From an uncultured Rubritalea sp. (GTDB taxonomy: Bacteria; Verrucomicrobiota; Verrucomicrobiia; Verrucomicrobiales; Akkermansiaceae): a DNA stretch of 62,490 bases. The position numbers were made by a program, and so were the translations under genes. This document shows, piece after piece, positions 46,088 to 56,700 of this stretch (its first letter is position 1; each line of letters starts with the position of its first letter). The stretch lies in the NCBI GenBank assembly GCA_937923145.1, contig CALAJT010000030.1:1-62490 (forward strand), written 5' to 3'. The notes below the pieces were generated by a model. That model had not been told where the DNA came from. It saw only the letters and a program-made list of their open reading frames with translations, and ran no database searches.

Positions 46088-47311
46088 ATGTCGTCCACCT
46101 ATAAATATAGCGCTCTCAATGCAGACGGAAAAACCGTCTCAGGAGAAGTTGTAGCGATCTCTAAGACCGCTGCCATGCATCAATTATTAGGTGATGGCTT
46201 CCAACCTATTACCGTAGCCCTAGATTCAGAGAAGAAGAAAGCAGACAAAATCTCTGAAAATGCCCCTATAAATCTAGCGCCCAAAGACGTAGTAGCCTTC
46301 ACCGAAGAATTATTGGAACTACTAGAAGCAGGACTACCATTAGAGCCCGCTCTATCATCCATGGCTCAGCGCGATGAAAATGGACGCCTCAAAGAACTCT
46401 CTAACCGATTGCGTAAATGGATATCCGAGGGGAACTCCATGCACAGTGCGCTATCCAGAACCTCCAAGCAATTCGACCCACTCTATTGCAACCTAGTAAA
46501 AGCAGGGGAAGTTAGTGGCAGCCTAAAAACAATTTTACACCAACACGGCATCTATTTAAAATCGCAAATGGAGCTGAAATCAAAGCTGACCTCAGCGATG
46601 ATTTACCCAGCATTTCTGATGCTAGCTTGTATAGGCGTCGTCATGGTTTTCATCTTCTATCTATTGCCTCAGATCACTACTTTATTAGAGGGCATGTCCG
46701 GAGGTAAACCATTTGGTGTTAAAGTAGCGATTCTTATAGGCGACCTCCTCAGACATCACTGGCTGACTATGCTGATAGCATTACTAGCTCTCATCGTGTT
46801 AGTGAAACTATGGCATGGTGTTGAGAAAAATAAACAACTCTGGGATAAATATAAAATGAAAATTCCTCTCTATGGAAATGTAATTACCTATGGGTTCTAT
46901 GTTCAATGGCTAAAAACATTAGGTAACCTAGTCGGTAATGGTGTTCCACTTGTCCAAGCACTGGAGCTCACCCAAGAAACAGTGACCAATCGCCATGCCA
47001 AAATTCAACTGAACCAGATGCTCCTACGAGTTAAAGACGGCTACAAACTCACTCGCTCAATGCGCTCCTCTGCATTATTCACCTCCAACATGATCGACCT
47101 CGTAGGAGTAGGTGAGAGCACGGGAAAAATATCAAAAGCCCTCAACCGAGCATCAGATTATTACAACAAGCGGCTCAACGTCATCCTCTCGAATCTAGTA
47201 GGAATCATATCACCTGCGATCCTCCTCGCTATGGCTCTCCTAGTAGCAGCTCTATCATGGACCATGATTCAGGCTATCTATGAAACCATTGGAAACCTCA
47301 GGACGAAATGA
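46088..47311 (+). CDS. gspF: GspF/PilC-type inner-membrane platform protein
   Basis: The 407-residue protein has two repeated T2SSF domains and three membrane segments (about 170-195, 220-242 and 370-400). Signatures are FTEELLELLEAGLPLEPALS and the second copy VQWLKTLGNLVGNGVPLVQA, then LVGVGESTGKISKALNRASD. It anchors the GspE ATPase. It is preceded closely by gspE and shares an ATGA overlap with the next gene. Confidence 0.95.
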   Translation: MSSTYKYSALNADGKTVSGEVVAISKTAAMHQLLGDGFQPITVALDSEKKKADKISENAPINLAPKDVVAFTEELLELLEAGLPLEPALSSMAQRDENGRLKELSNRLRKWISEGNSMHSALSRTSKQFDPLYCNLVKAGEVSGSLKTILHQHGIYLKSQMELKSKLTSAMIYPAFLMLACIGVVMVFIFYLLPQITTLLEGMSGGKPFGVKVAILIGDLLRHHWLTMLIALLALIVLVKLWHGVEKNKQLWDKYKMKIPLYGNVITYGFYVQWLKTLGNLVGNGVPLVQALELTQETVTNRHAKIQLNQMLLRVKDGYKLTRSMRSSALFTSNMIDLVGVGESTGKISKALNRASDYYNKRLNVILSNLVGIISPAILLAMALLVAALSWTMIQAIYETIGNLRTK

Positions 47312-48267
47312 TACACTCTAACTACATCCAGCACCAGAGAAAGGGCTTTGCTCTCATTGCCGTGATTTGGGTTGTTGCCTTCCTCTCTATGATTCTTACT
47401 GTCACATTACTTTTAGTAAAAGTAGAGGCAGAGTTAGTCATCTCTGATGAGCACACCTTCAGAGCGTGGCAGCAAGCTCACACGGGGCTCAGCCATGCAG
47501 TCCACCCAGAAGTTAAAAGAGGGGACGAAGTCTTAAATTTCGAGCCAGAAACATTAGACGAAAGCTACAATGTTACAGTAAAAGTCGAAGCATCTAAAAT
47601 AAACCTAAACCACGTCATCAAGACAAACGACAAGGCACTCCTAAAGCTGTTAATTAATCATTGGCTAAACGATGACGATGACGGTGATGATGAAAAAGCG
47701 ACTCAGCTAGCTGACGCTCTAGTAGACTGGGTCGATGCCGATGACTTAGTCAGCCTCAACGGAGCAGAAAAAGAATGGTATCAAAATAAAGGATTCCAAA
47801 ACCGACCATTCAACCGCAGTTTTCAGTCACTAGATGAAGTAAGGTTAGTCAAAGGGTTCGATGACGTTGAACAAGCATTCCCTGAATGGAGAACATGGCT
47901 CACACTCCACAGCGAAGGTGCTATCGATATCCATGAGGCTGAACCAGAAATCCTAAGCTTAGCAGCAGAAGCAGAATTACAAAATGTTGAGCAATATGTA
48001 GTAGAGATAAAAGGTGAAGACGGAATCTTAGGCACCGAAGACGACATTAGACATGCCTCAGTCGAAATAGCCCTAAATGCCCTAGCATCACAATCCGTCA
48101 ATCGAGAGCTGATTACCAAACGATTTATCTTGCAAGGTCAGACACTAAGAGTGGAGAGTGTGGGACGCTCAGGCGTATACCGTCAAAAGATACAAGCAAT
48201 CATCCGTAAAAGAGGAAACGTCCCCCAAGTATTACAATATCAAGAAACCATCTTAGAAAGTGAGTAA
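47308..48267 (+). CDS. gspK: GspK-like minor pseudopilin
   Basis: The 319-residue protein has a prepilin-type N-terminus, RKGFALIAVIWVVAFLSMIL, after a Lys/Arg-Gly cleavage position and lacks Glu at +5 as expected for GspK. The helical body contains SKINLNHV and the DALVDWVDADDLVSLNGAEK motif found in GspK, with Ca-type Asp-rich loops and a C-terminal region (RVESVGRSGVYRQKIQAIIR). It is a tip component of the pseudopilus. The ATG overlaps the gspF stop; the next gene overlaps it by 8 bases. Confidence 0.88.
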   Translation: MIHSNYIQHQRKGFALIAVIWVVAFLSMILTVTLLLVKVEAELVISDEHTFRAWQQAHTGLSHAVHPEVKRGDEVLNFEPETLDESYNVTVKVEASKINLNHVIKTNDKALLKLLINHWLNDDDDGDDEKATQLADALVDWVDADDLVSLNGAEKEWYQNKGFQNRPFNRSFQSLDEVRLVKGFDDVEQAFPEWRTWLTLHSEGAIDIHEAEPEILSLAAEAELQNVEQYVVEIKGEDGILGTEDDIRHASVEIALNALASQSVNRELITKRFILQGQTLRVESVGRSGVYRQKIQAIIRKRGNVPQVLQYQETILESE

Positions 48268-49519
48268 AACGCCAAAACATATTTTATTGCCTGCTAAGAA
48301 TCAAGGCTGGGAACTCTGGCTCCTCACAAAGGGAGGAGGAGGGAAGGAGCAAGAAAAAGAATTGAGGCATGAAAAATCAATTCCAGATTTAAACAATCCT
48401 AGCATCCCCAAAGACACAAGAATAGCTTTCCCCGCGAACTTAGTCACCACCACTCCCCTCAAGATCCCTCAGGCAGACGAGCAAACTCAGAAAAATATTG
48501 CCAAGCTACAGCTAGAGCAAAACGGTCTACTCAAGCCAGATAATGAAAGCTGGGACACCTTTACCATTGATACAGAGATCCCTCTCATCACAGCAGTAAC
48601 TCTAGCGCAAGAACTCCCCGAGGGTAGTAGACTTCAACGCGAACAAACCTACGACCTCGCTGCCCGCTTCTACAAGATTAGCGATATTGACCAGATCATC
48701 TGTAAAAAAGAACAAGGATCCTGGGTTACCATCTTTTACAAGAACTCTAACCCTTTTTATGCAGAGCAGATAGACTCATTAGCATCTCTATCTAGCCAAA
48801 TCAAAGCGCTACTCATTCAATTCACCATTCAGGATATCCCATTCCACCCTGAAAAAATCATCATTGAAAGTGATCCAGATAATGAGACCTTAGATCAATA
48901 TTCAGTTAATAAACTGGAGCAAGAAATAGACTTAAGTATTAAGGTTGATCTAGTTGATAGTATCAATCCGATTTTTCCTAATTCTAAGGATAGTCACAGA
49001 GATCTAAAACTGACCCCACCTCATGTTCTACAAGATAGAAAAAAAAGAAAACGTAGCGGTAAGCTCAAACTCTATGTACTCCTCCTATTATGTCTCTACA
49101 CCATAGGAGGACTCATTCTATTCAAGCAGCACAAACAACGAGAAAACCAAATCCAACAAGCTCATAACCAAGTCGCAGAACTGGAACCGCAGTGGATAAA
49201 GCATCAGCAAAACCTAGCGAAACTCAATGAACTAGATAGCCTCCTCACCAATCAATGGCCACTAGCATCATACGAAAAAATAGTAAGCCATCTTCCTAGC
49301 GATCAAGTACTCAGATTCCAAGTAGTAGAAATCCAAGCTTCTAATATATTAATCAAAGGAGTGTCACCCAATATCAACTTTATCAACGCCCTTTACCCGA
49401 AGCTTAAAAATGATCCCTACTTCAGTAACTATAGATGGAGAATGCCAGCCCCATCTATCGATCAAAAAACAAAACTCTGGAGCTTTACCATAGAAGCATT
49501 GAAGGGGGAGACTAACTAG
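48260..49519 (+). CDS. GspL/PilM-N-like assembly protein
   Basis: The 419-residue bitopic protein starts at a GTG (a TTG/GTG-type start overlapping gspK). A cytoplasmic region of about 265 residues is divergent from the actin-like fold of GspL (QKNIAKLQLEQNGLL). One transmembrane helix at about 269-288 (LYVLLLLCLYTIGGLILF) precedes a periplasmic PilN/GspL-like ferredoxin-like tail. Assignment rests on position and architecture more than on sequence. The next gene starts directly after the TAG stop. Confidence 0.72.
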   Translation: MSKTPKHILLPAKNQGWELWLLTKGGGGKEQEKELRHEKSIPDLNNPSIPKDTRIAFPANLVTTTPLKIPQADEQTQKNIAKLQLEQNGLLKPDNESWDTFTIDTEIPLITAVTLAQELPEGSRLQREQTYDLAARFYKISDIDQIICKKEQGSWVTIFYKNSNPFYAEQIDSLASLSSQIKALLIQFTIQDIPFHPEKIIIESDPDNETLDQYSVNKLEQEIDLSIKVDLVDSINPIFPNSKDSHRDLKLTPPHVLQDRKKRKRSGKLKLYVLLLLCLYTIGGLILFKQHKQRENQIQQAHNQVAELEPQWIKHQQNLAKLNELDSLLTNQWPLASYEKIVSHLPSDQVLRFQVVEIQASNILIKGVSPNINFINALYPKLKNDPYFSNYRWRMPAPSIDQKTKLWSFTIEALKGETN

Positions 49520-50050
49520 ATGACAAAAAGAGAAAAAACATTAGGTCTAGGTCTACTCATAGCAGTATTGATCACCGCTCACCTCCTAGCAGGCTTTTAC
49601 ATCAAAAATCTCAGAGCCAAACAACTAGCAGAAATAGAGAGCTTGGAGACCACCGTTTCCACCTACACCATGATGAACGATACCGAGAACCTCATCCGCG
49701 ATGAAGTAGACTGGGTTGACAATCACACACCACCACTCACCAGCTTTCAAAACGCCCAGACAGACCTACAAAACTTCTTAGTAGATTCGAGCAAAGGACT
49801 AGGCTTCAGCCCCTATGCACAGAAACTCATCTCGCCTCAGGACGAAGAAGCTTCGGACAATATCTATGAAAACGTCAGAATCCAAATCTCAGCCAGAGCC
49901 ACTGAAAAGCAAATCTATCAATGGTTAGTGAAGATTCACCAACCAACTAAAATGAGGATGCTAAACTACGTAAAACTAAGCCCACCCCAAAACGACACCA
50001 ACCTCATCAACTGCCAAATCATAGCCGAACAAATAATCACCCCAAAATAA
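49520..50050 (+). CDS. GspM/PilO-like protein
   Basis: The 176-residue protein has one N-terminal membrane helix (GLLIAVLITAHLLAGFYI), a coiled-coil stretch (RAKQLAEIESLETTVSTYTM) and an alpha/beta C-terminal domain, the plan of GspM/PilO. The ATG immediately follows the upstream stop. It would pair with the GspL-like protein in the inner-membrane platform. Confidence 0.72.
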   Translation: MTKREKTLGLGLLIAVLITAHLLAGFYIKNLRAKQLAEIESLETTVSTYTMMNDTENLIRDEVDWVDNHTPPLTSFQNAQTDLQNFLVDSSKGLGFSPYAQKLISPQDEEASDNIYENVRIQISARATEKQIYQWLVKIHQPTKMRMLNYVKLSPPQNDTNLINCQIIAEQIITPK

Positions 50051-50107
50051 ATTGCCCAGCAACAATCAATTTCAAATATCCAATCACTAATCACAAATTC
50101 TCAGCCC

Positions 50108-50776
50108 TTGAACTCAATGTCTACCCCATCAACCATAGCAATACTAACCATCCTCCTAGCTAGTATGACAGCAAAAGTAAAAGCTGAGATCCCTCAAACT
50201 CCAAATTTCAAAGATTACGCACATATACTTGATCGATCACCATTCATCATCAAGATCAATGAGATGGTAAAGCCTGTGAATAAGCCTAAAGCGCAAGTGG
50301 ACTACTACTTAAGGGGGGTCACTAAGCTAGAAAGTGGCTGGATGATCATCCTTGCCGACAGAAAAAAGCCAAAGCTTAATATCATCTTAAAACAAGGTCA
50401 GAAACATAGTTCAGATATAGAATTAATCGACGTGCTTCAAAATAAAGATAACTATAAGCTAACCGAAGCAAAACTTAAATTTAAAGCTGAAAAACTTACG
50501 GTAGGCTACAGCCCCACAGAACTACAGAAGAACTCTCAAATACCGAGCGTAGCTAATAAAGGATCTAAAAAAATATTTAAAACCCCAACTCCAGCAGTAA
50601 CTCCAACCTCAAATCGAGCCCCCACAAAGCCAACTCAGAAGCAAGACGATATAAATAAAGTAAAAAACACAGAGAAACTACCTATAAAAGGCAAAGATCC
50701 AAAAACAGAGACAAATCCAGACGAACCAGCCAAAAGAGTCCGACCAACCTTCCCAACCTCAAACATTAAACCTTAA
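50108..50776 (+). CDS. exported GspC/PilP-like protein with Pro/Lys-rich tail
   Basis: The 222-residue protein has a signal peptide (STIAILTILLASMTAKVKAE). A short beta domain (VDYYLRGVTKLESGWMIILA, then KLNIILKQGQKHSSDIELID) resembles the HR/PilP-like domain of GspC. The tail from about 145 is low-complexity, with Pro, Lys and Thr (TPTPAVTPTSNRAPTKPTQK). It closes the secretion operon. Secretin (GspD) and the major pseudopilin (GspG) are not found in this window. Confidence 0.6.
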   Translation: MNSMSTPSTIAILTILLASMTAKVKAEIPQTPNFKDYAHILDRSPFIIKINEMVKPVNKPKAQVDYYLRGVTKLESGWMIILADRKKPKLNIILKQGQKHSSDIELIDVLQNKDNYKLTEAKLKFKAEKLTVGYSPTELQKNSQIPSVANKGSKKIFKTPTPAVTPTSNRAPTKPTQKQDDINKVKNTEKLPIKGKDPKTETNPDEPAKRVRPTFPTSNIKP

Positions 50777-50830
50777 ATGATCTTTTTAGGATCATTATCA
50801 GCAATCTGTAAGAAGATCCTACAACTCAAG

Positions 50831-50858
50831 TAATTCTGTAAATGTTGTTAATACTGTC
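50831..50858. repeat. second copy of the AATTCTGT-type element (half)
   Basis: This 28-base copy matches 39157-39184 at 26 of 28 positions. Only the right half is present here, with no matching inverted arm. It lies in the gap between the secretion operon and the YadA-head gene. Confidence 0.7.
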
Positions 50859-50984
50859 CAAAAAGCTTTCAATTAAACCAATATCTAACAAATTTAAAGC
50901 GATATATCAACCGTGTCTGAATGATTTGATTTGACGCTAATCACGATTCTCTGTACCAAATATACCCTAACCTAAATTAATCCT

Positions 50985-52754
50985 ATGAGCCCAAAAACTA
51001 AAATGATATCTAATCCTAACACGAAATTATCTCTTCTATCGCTATTGATGCTCCCGAGTGTAGCTCTTGCTCAGACTAGTCCATTTGTCGCTGCTGATGG
51101 GGTAGCATTTGGTTCTGCATATGGACCTGGGAACTCAGACCCACTTATGCAAATGGGAGGCGTTAATAACAAAGACTTACAACTTGATCTAGGGGCTGGA
51201 GGAGCATTTGCAATTTATTCCGACCAAGACGCCTTACCTTCATTTAAGGCTGGCGAGGGTCATATGGGCGTGGTTGAAGCTGGTAAATGGTATAGAATTG
51301 CGAAATCGAATGCAAATAATAATATTAGAACTAACGCAGTATTTAATCTCAGAGATACAATTTCTTTAAGCCATACTAGTATGACATTCCGCACTGGATT
51401 AATGTATGGTGTTAAGTCTAAGATGGCATTCACCCTTCTCTCAAATTCATCTTCTACAACTCCCGTATTTAGTGAAGTTCGTTATTTAACGAAAAGTGGC
51501 TGGCAAAATGAGTTTTATCTTGAGGTGAAAGCAGAGAAGAGTGGCAATGTCTCCTACTCAATCATGGAGAATTTATCGAAGGGAGGCTGGCAACCAGTCG
51601 ACTGGGTAGAAACAACTTCAATCCCAGCTGGCTATATTGAGACAAAATACGACACAATGAACAAACTCTTCATGGTAGCTGGCGAAACCAGCATCCTAAA
51701 TATAGACCGCACCACAGGAGTAGCCATAGACGGTGACCTAACCGTAAACGGCTCACCTGTAATGACTGCTGCAATATCTCCATATTCAATAAATCACAAT
51801 GGTTCGGAAAATGCGCTATTACTTGGAGGAACTTACGTAGGGGGCAATGCAGCTCAAGTGCCAATAGAAGGTGCAGGAACTAGAATGATGTGGTATCCTG
51901 AAAAAGCTGCTTTCAGAGTAGGTAGGACTAGAGGAGAATATTGGGATGAAGCTAAAACTGGTGTTTATTCATTAGCGTCTGGGTTAGATAATGAAGCTTC
52001 AGGCTATGCATCAAACTCTTTAGGTCGATTCAATAAATCACAAAATAGCTTTGCTAATACTTTAGGATACAACAACACTGCAACTGGGTATGCGTCCACA
52101 GCTATAGGACACACGAATTCAGTCACTGGTAACTATAGCTCAAGTTTTGGAGCCCTAAACACTTCAAGCGGTTACGCTTCCACAACAATGGGTAGGCAAA
52201 ATGTTGCGAGTAACTATTATGCTGTTGCAATGGGGCGGAATAACATAGCCTCGGAAAATTATACATTTGTTCATGGTAGTACAAACAAAGCAACTGCTGC
52301 ACATGCGTTTGTAAATGGTTATCTTTCAGAGGCTAATGGTGTGTATTCTTTTGTTCATGGTCGTAGTAGTATTGCCTCTGGTTACTCTTCTAATTCCTTT
52401 GGTAATGATAATTTAGCGGAAGGTGATTTTAGCTCAGTGATAGGGATAAACTCCAGAATTTCATCCTACGCTGGAATGGCTATTGGTCGCTTTAATGAGA
52501 ATAAACATACTCATGTTGATGCCTCTACGCTATGGCAAGGAGACAACCTCCACTCCATATTTGAAATCGGCATCGGCGCAGATGACCTAAACCGCAAAAA
52601 CGCCCTCACCGTCATGCAAGACGGCACCATCGAACTCGGCAAAGACGCCGTCACCAACAAAGTCCCACTCAAAGTAAACTCCGACGGCTCAGTAGTCCTC
52701 AGCAAAGCCCAAGGAGACATCTCCATGGGAATCTACGGACCTCCAGCCCCATAA
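50985..52754 (+). CDS. secreted protein with YadA-type (Hep_Hag) head repeats, no anchor
   Basis: The 589-residue protein has a signal peptide (LSLLSLLMLPSVALAQ), a roughly 300-residue beta-rich N-terminal region, then about a dozen 14-residue head repeats at about 325-505 of the type ASGYASNSLGRFNK, ATGYASTAIGHTNS and IASGYSSNSFGN. These form left-handed beta-rolls in trimeric adhesins. The C-terminus (QGDISMGIYGPPAP) lacks the YadA membrane anchor, so it is a released or otherwise attached protein. It follows the secretion operon and precedes the giant gene. Confidence 0.82.
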   Translation: MSPKTKMISNPNTKLSLLSLLMLPSVALAQTSPFVAADGVAFGSAYGPGNSDPLMQMGGVNNKDLQLDLGAGGAFAIYSDQDALPSFKAGEGHMGVVEAGKWYRIAKSNANNNIRTNAVFNLRDTISLSHTSMTFRTGLMYGVKSKMAFTLLSNSSSTTPVFSEVRYLTKSGWQNEFYLEVKAEKSGNVSYSIMENLSKGGWQPVDWVETTSIPAGYIETKYDTMNKLFMVAGETSILNIDRTTGVAIDGDLTVNGSPVMTAAISPYSINHNGSENALLLGGTYVGGNAAQVPIEGAGTRMMWYPEKAAFRVGRTRGEYWDEAKTGVYSLASGLDNEASGYASNSLGRFNKSQNSFANTLGYNNTATGYASTAIGHTNSVTGNYSSSFGALNTSSGYASTTMGRQNVASNYYAVAMGRNNIASENYTFVHGSTNKATAAHAFVNGYLSEANGVYSFVHGRSSIASGYSSNSFGNDNLAEGDFSSVIGINSRISSYAGMAIGRFNENKHTHVDASTLWQGDNLHSIFEIGIGADDLNRKNALTVMQDGTIELGKDAVTNKVPLKVNSDGSVVLSKAQGDISMGIYGPPAP

Positions 52755-52792
52755 GCCAATAGCCCAAGCACCAGCAAGAAAACCCAAGCAAT

Positions 52793-52818
52793 ATTCGTGA
52801 AAATTCGTGTTATTCGTG
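52793..52818. repeat. ATTCGTG periodic element
   Basis: Three copies of ATTCGTG at 52793, 52803 and 52812 (spacing 10 and 9) lie in the gap before the giant gene. The arrangement is like the other roughly 10-base periodic gap elements at 39157, 40323 and 50831. Confidence 0.6.
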
Positions 52819-52899
52819 GTAAGCGCCGCAGGCAACAACCCCAGCAGACACAACCCCAGCACCTAACACATAAAAACCTAAAGCATAAAACCTAGCCAC

Positions 52900-53619
52900 A
52901 TGCCAAAAATCCTCAAAAATATCAGCAGGAATAAATGGCATGTAGTCCTGTATCTAAGTGCCGCCGTATTACTAATCAGCGTCTTTACGACCCTCGCTCA
53001 GCCACCCACATGGTGGCAAGCCAAAGGGGCAATCGATCCCAACGCAGCAGAGAACAACCAAGCTTTAGCCAATATAGGTCAAGCCAAGCACATGGCAACC
53101 CAAGCTGAGACGGCTCTTTCCGAAATCCTAACTAACGGATCAGGAATAGACCTCAGCACCAGAATCCCAGCAAAACCAGCCAACCCAGACCCAGCTTGGT
53201 TCGAAGACCAGAAAAAACTCCTCAACCTAGGACAACTCAAACACCTCTCACAACCCTTCTACGTCAGACTCAACCAAATCTCCCCAGCCTGGGTAGAATC
53301 CCAGCTCCAACAGAACGGACTCACCACCCTAGGCACAAACTACCACCAAGATACCCACACTGGCTACTTCTACCCTTGGAATCCAGCCACCCCGGTATCA
53401 GAAAATCTAAAGCCAGCCAACATAGGTCAGCTTAAGCTCATCTTCTCACTACGCTTTAATCAAGACACTGATAACAATGGACAGCCAGATGGTCTGCCTG
53501 ATCTATGGGAATACCAAATCATCAATGCATCAGATACGGACGCAATAACCACTCTAGAACAGGTCACTCCGCAAGGTGATTTTGATGGCGATGGTGTCGA
53601 CAACCTTACTGAATACTAA
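52900..53619 (+). CDS. N-terminal 239 aa of the giant exported protein
   Basis: A signal peptide or membrane anchor (VVLYLSAAVLLISVFTTLAQ) is followed by the segment PPTWWQAKGAIDPNAAENNQ and two later 'NLGQLKHLSQPFYVRL' and 'NIGQLKLIFSLRF' motifs. This is a layout I associate with the N-termini of large RHS/adhesin-like proteins of Verrucomicrobia. The end (DTDNNGQPDGLPDLWEYQII and GDFDGDGVDNLTEY) begins the Ca-binding repeats that continue past the stop. The function of the N-terminal module is unknown. Confidence 0.75.
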   Translation: MPKILKNISRNKWHVVLYLSAAVLLISVFTTLAQPPTWWQAKGAIDPNAAENNQALANIGQAKHMATQAETALSEILTNGSGIDLSTRIPAKPANPDPAWFEDQKKLLNLGQLKHLSQPFYVRLNQISPAWVESQLQQNGLTTLGTNYHQDTHTGYFYPWNPATPVSENLKPANIGQLKLIFSLRFNQDTDNNGQPDGLPDLWEYQIINASDTDAITTLEQVTPQGDFDGDGVDNLTEY

Positions 53620-53730
53620 ACCGATACAGACCCAACCTATATAGACCCTAGTTTAGATACAGATAACGATGGAGTAACTGATGAATTTGAATCGTATTAC
53701 GGTTTCAATCCCAATCTAGACACTGATGTT

Positions 53731-56700
53731 TTGACTAATACAGGTAGCGAATTAATCTCTGGAACAAGTAGTCATGAGCAGTTCTATGGGGGTGTTGGTA
53801 ACGATAGGTTATATGGTAGAGATGGAAATGATATTTATTATTGGAACTATGGAGATGGTAATGATTATATCTATGACGACCAAGTTGATTTTGGAGTAAA
53901 TATTCTTCAATTTAATGAAGGTATAACTCCAGACATGATTGTCAGGATTGAGAGAGGTTCGGTTTATGGATTAACGTATACTCTAGACCCTACAACATGG
54001 ATCCACGATGAAACGAGTAGTGATGATGTAAGATTTGTTATTGAACACCCTACTGATCCAAGCCTATCTGGCACAATAGTCATCGCTGATTGGGGTAATG
54101 ATAAGAACTTTTGGGATATTCGCTTTAGCAATGGTGTTATTTGGGACGGAAGCTATCTACCGACATTGGGCGTAGATTTAATGAGTGCAAACGAGAATGT
54201 CACAGACGTTTTAGAAGGTGATGCGGGTGATGACTCCCTAAGTGCAGGAAGTGGTGATGATATTTTCATAGGTGGAGCAGGCTTTGATCAGATATCCATG
54301 GGATTTGGCGATGATCTGCTAAAATGGAATCTAGGAGATGGGCAAGACTTCATTAGTTGGTCTAAACAATCAGGAGATGGTAAGACAATTCATCTAGGTG
54401 CAGGGATCACCCCAGCAATGATTTCCATTGAATACGGAAATACATATAGATCTGCATACAAAAGTTACACAAACTGGGTAGCCGTTGCACGTAGTTCTGA
54501 TAATGAAGTTAGACTAGTGATTACCCACCCTAATGATCCAGATTCCAGTAAATCTGGATCAATTATTATAGAAAATGGCAACAACTCTAATTATCTGGGG
54601 TATTGGCAAGTAACCTTCGAAGATTCAGATCAACCATATTTGTCATTCAATGCTGATATAGTCAATGACTCTCTAAATCTAATAGGTACAGATGGTGTTG
54701 ACATTCTTACTGGAGGCAATGGTGATGATGCATTTGCGGGTGGTAAATCAAATGATGAAATAGTAGCTGGATATGGAGATGACCAGATACTTTGGAATTT
54801 AGGTGATGGTCATGACGCAGTTAGCACATTAACTACAGGTATTGATCTAAATCAACTATTGCTAGGTGAAGGCATCACATCAGATATGATCACTTTAGAA
54901 TTCGGCAATCAAGTAAACTCAATCTGGGAACTAAGCCCTTCTGGACAAGATCTAAGAGTCGTAATCAATTACGCTGCAGACACTAGTCTCTCTGGAAGCG
55001 TAGTAATTGATAATTGGCGGAGCAATAGGGAACATTGGGACATAGTTTTTCATAATGAAGATATTTGGCGTAGCCTCTACCTTACCACACTTGGGAATGA
55101 CATTGTTTATGGTAGTGACGATGATGACTCATTTGAAGACAATACAGGAGACGATAGAATCTATGGTGAAGATGGAAATGATGTTCTAAGTGGTGGTCAA
55201 GGTGAAGATGATCTATATGGAGGAATAGGGGACGATGTTCTCATCGGTGGTCAAGATAATGACATTCTATATGGAAATGTAGGTAATGATACCTATAACT
55301 GGAACTGGGGAGATGGTCATGATTTTGCTAGTGACTTATATAATGAAAACAAGTTAACTCTAGGTCTAGGCATCCTACCAAAGCACGTCACCTATGTTTA
55401 CGGCTCGGTATCTAGTGGTAGTCATCCATCCGGTTGGTCAGATGCTACTGAGACTGAACGCAAAAATGACTTGAAAGTCATCATCCAAAACCCGACTGAT
55501 CCGACCTTGAGTGGTAGCTTTACAATAGACAATTGGTTTAACACAGCCGACCATTGGAGCATTGTATTCACTAATGAAACTATTGTTAATAGTTTTAATG
55601 ACATATCCCCTGGAGACGACCTTCTAAAAGGTGGAGATGGAGATGATGCTATTACTGCTGCCAGCGGAAATGATGAACTCTACGGAGGGTCTGGAAATGA
55701 TACACTTAGCGGAGGAATTGGTAACGACAAACTCTACGGTGAATCCGGTGACGATACCTATAAATGGAGCTGGGGAGATGGTCATGACTATATAGATGAC
55801 ACGAGAGTTAACAATAACGGTGAGAATATCATTGTGCTTGGCTCTGGAATTACGCCCTCGCATCTTAAAAATGAATTTAGCAACATAACTTCTGCTACAT
55901 ACTTAGACATCGCTCATAATGACGAAGCAGGAGAAGAGATAAGATTAAGAATAGTGAATCCACTTGATGAAGCTCTTTCAGGCAGTATTACAATTCAAGA
56001 GAGTGTTGGAGTTGGCTATTGGGGGATTCAATTCACTGAAATAGATCCAACCACGGGAAACCCTTACACTTCAATGCTAGGATTAATCGTAGATGCGGAT
56101 TATGATGGGCTTCCAGATTGGTGGGAGGAGAAATATGGTCTACCTACAGACTCCAATAATGCTAATCAGTCTTCTGATAGCGATTCATTAACTGATCTTG
56201 AAGAATATCAAGCGGGAACAAACCCTATTTCCGCAGACACAGATGGCGACACCCTACCAGATGACTGGGAAGTAGAGAATTACCTAGATCCTCTCACAGC
56301 AGATGCAGACATTGATCGTGATGGTGATGGTCTCACGAACTTAGAAGAATACACACTAGGAACGAAGCCCTCGAACCCTGATACAGATGGTGATCTCATT
56401 CTAGACGGCATAGAGCATCAATATCCTGACCTCTTTGACCCACTGGTGCCAAATCCTGAAGCTCAGACTACTGATACTGATGGCGATGGATATTCAGACT
56501 ACATAGAAGCAGTGGCAGGGACAAATCCTCAAGATGATACGCAAAATCCTGACACCACACCGCCTACAGGTGGAGATCCTACAGGAGGTCCACAGCCTCC
56601 CAATCCAGGTCCAGGAGGAGACAGTCCTACAGCTGCTCCGAACCCTTTAGCAGCAGCAGATTGGGAGTTAGTTATTGATACCAGTGCTGTCCAGTTCCCT

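Noticed and set aside
53731-53733. TTG at 53731 as a genuine start of a separate gene
   Set aside because: It lies inside a continuous TSP3-like repeat, has no signal peptide and no ribosome-binding site, and is in frame with 52900. The better explanation is one gene broken by TAA.
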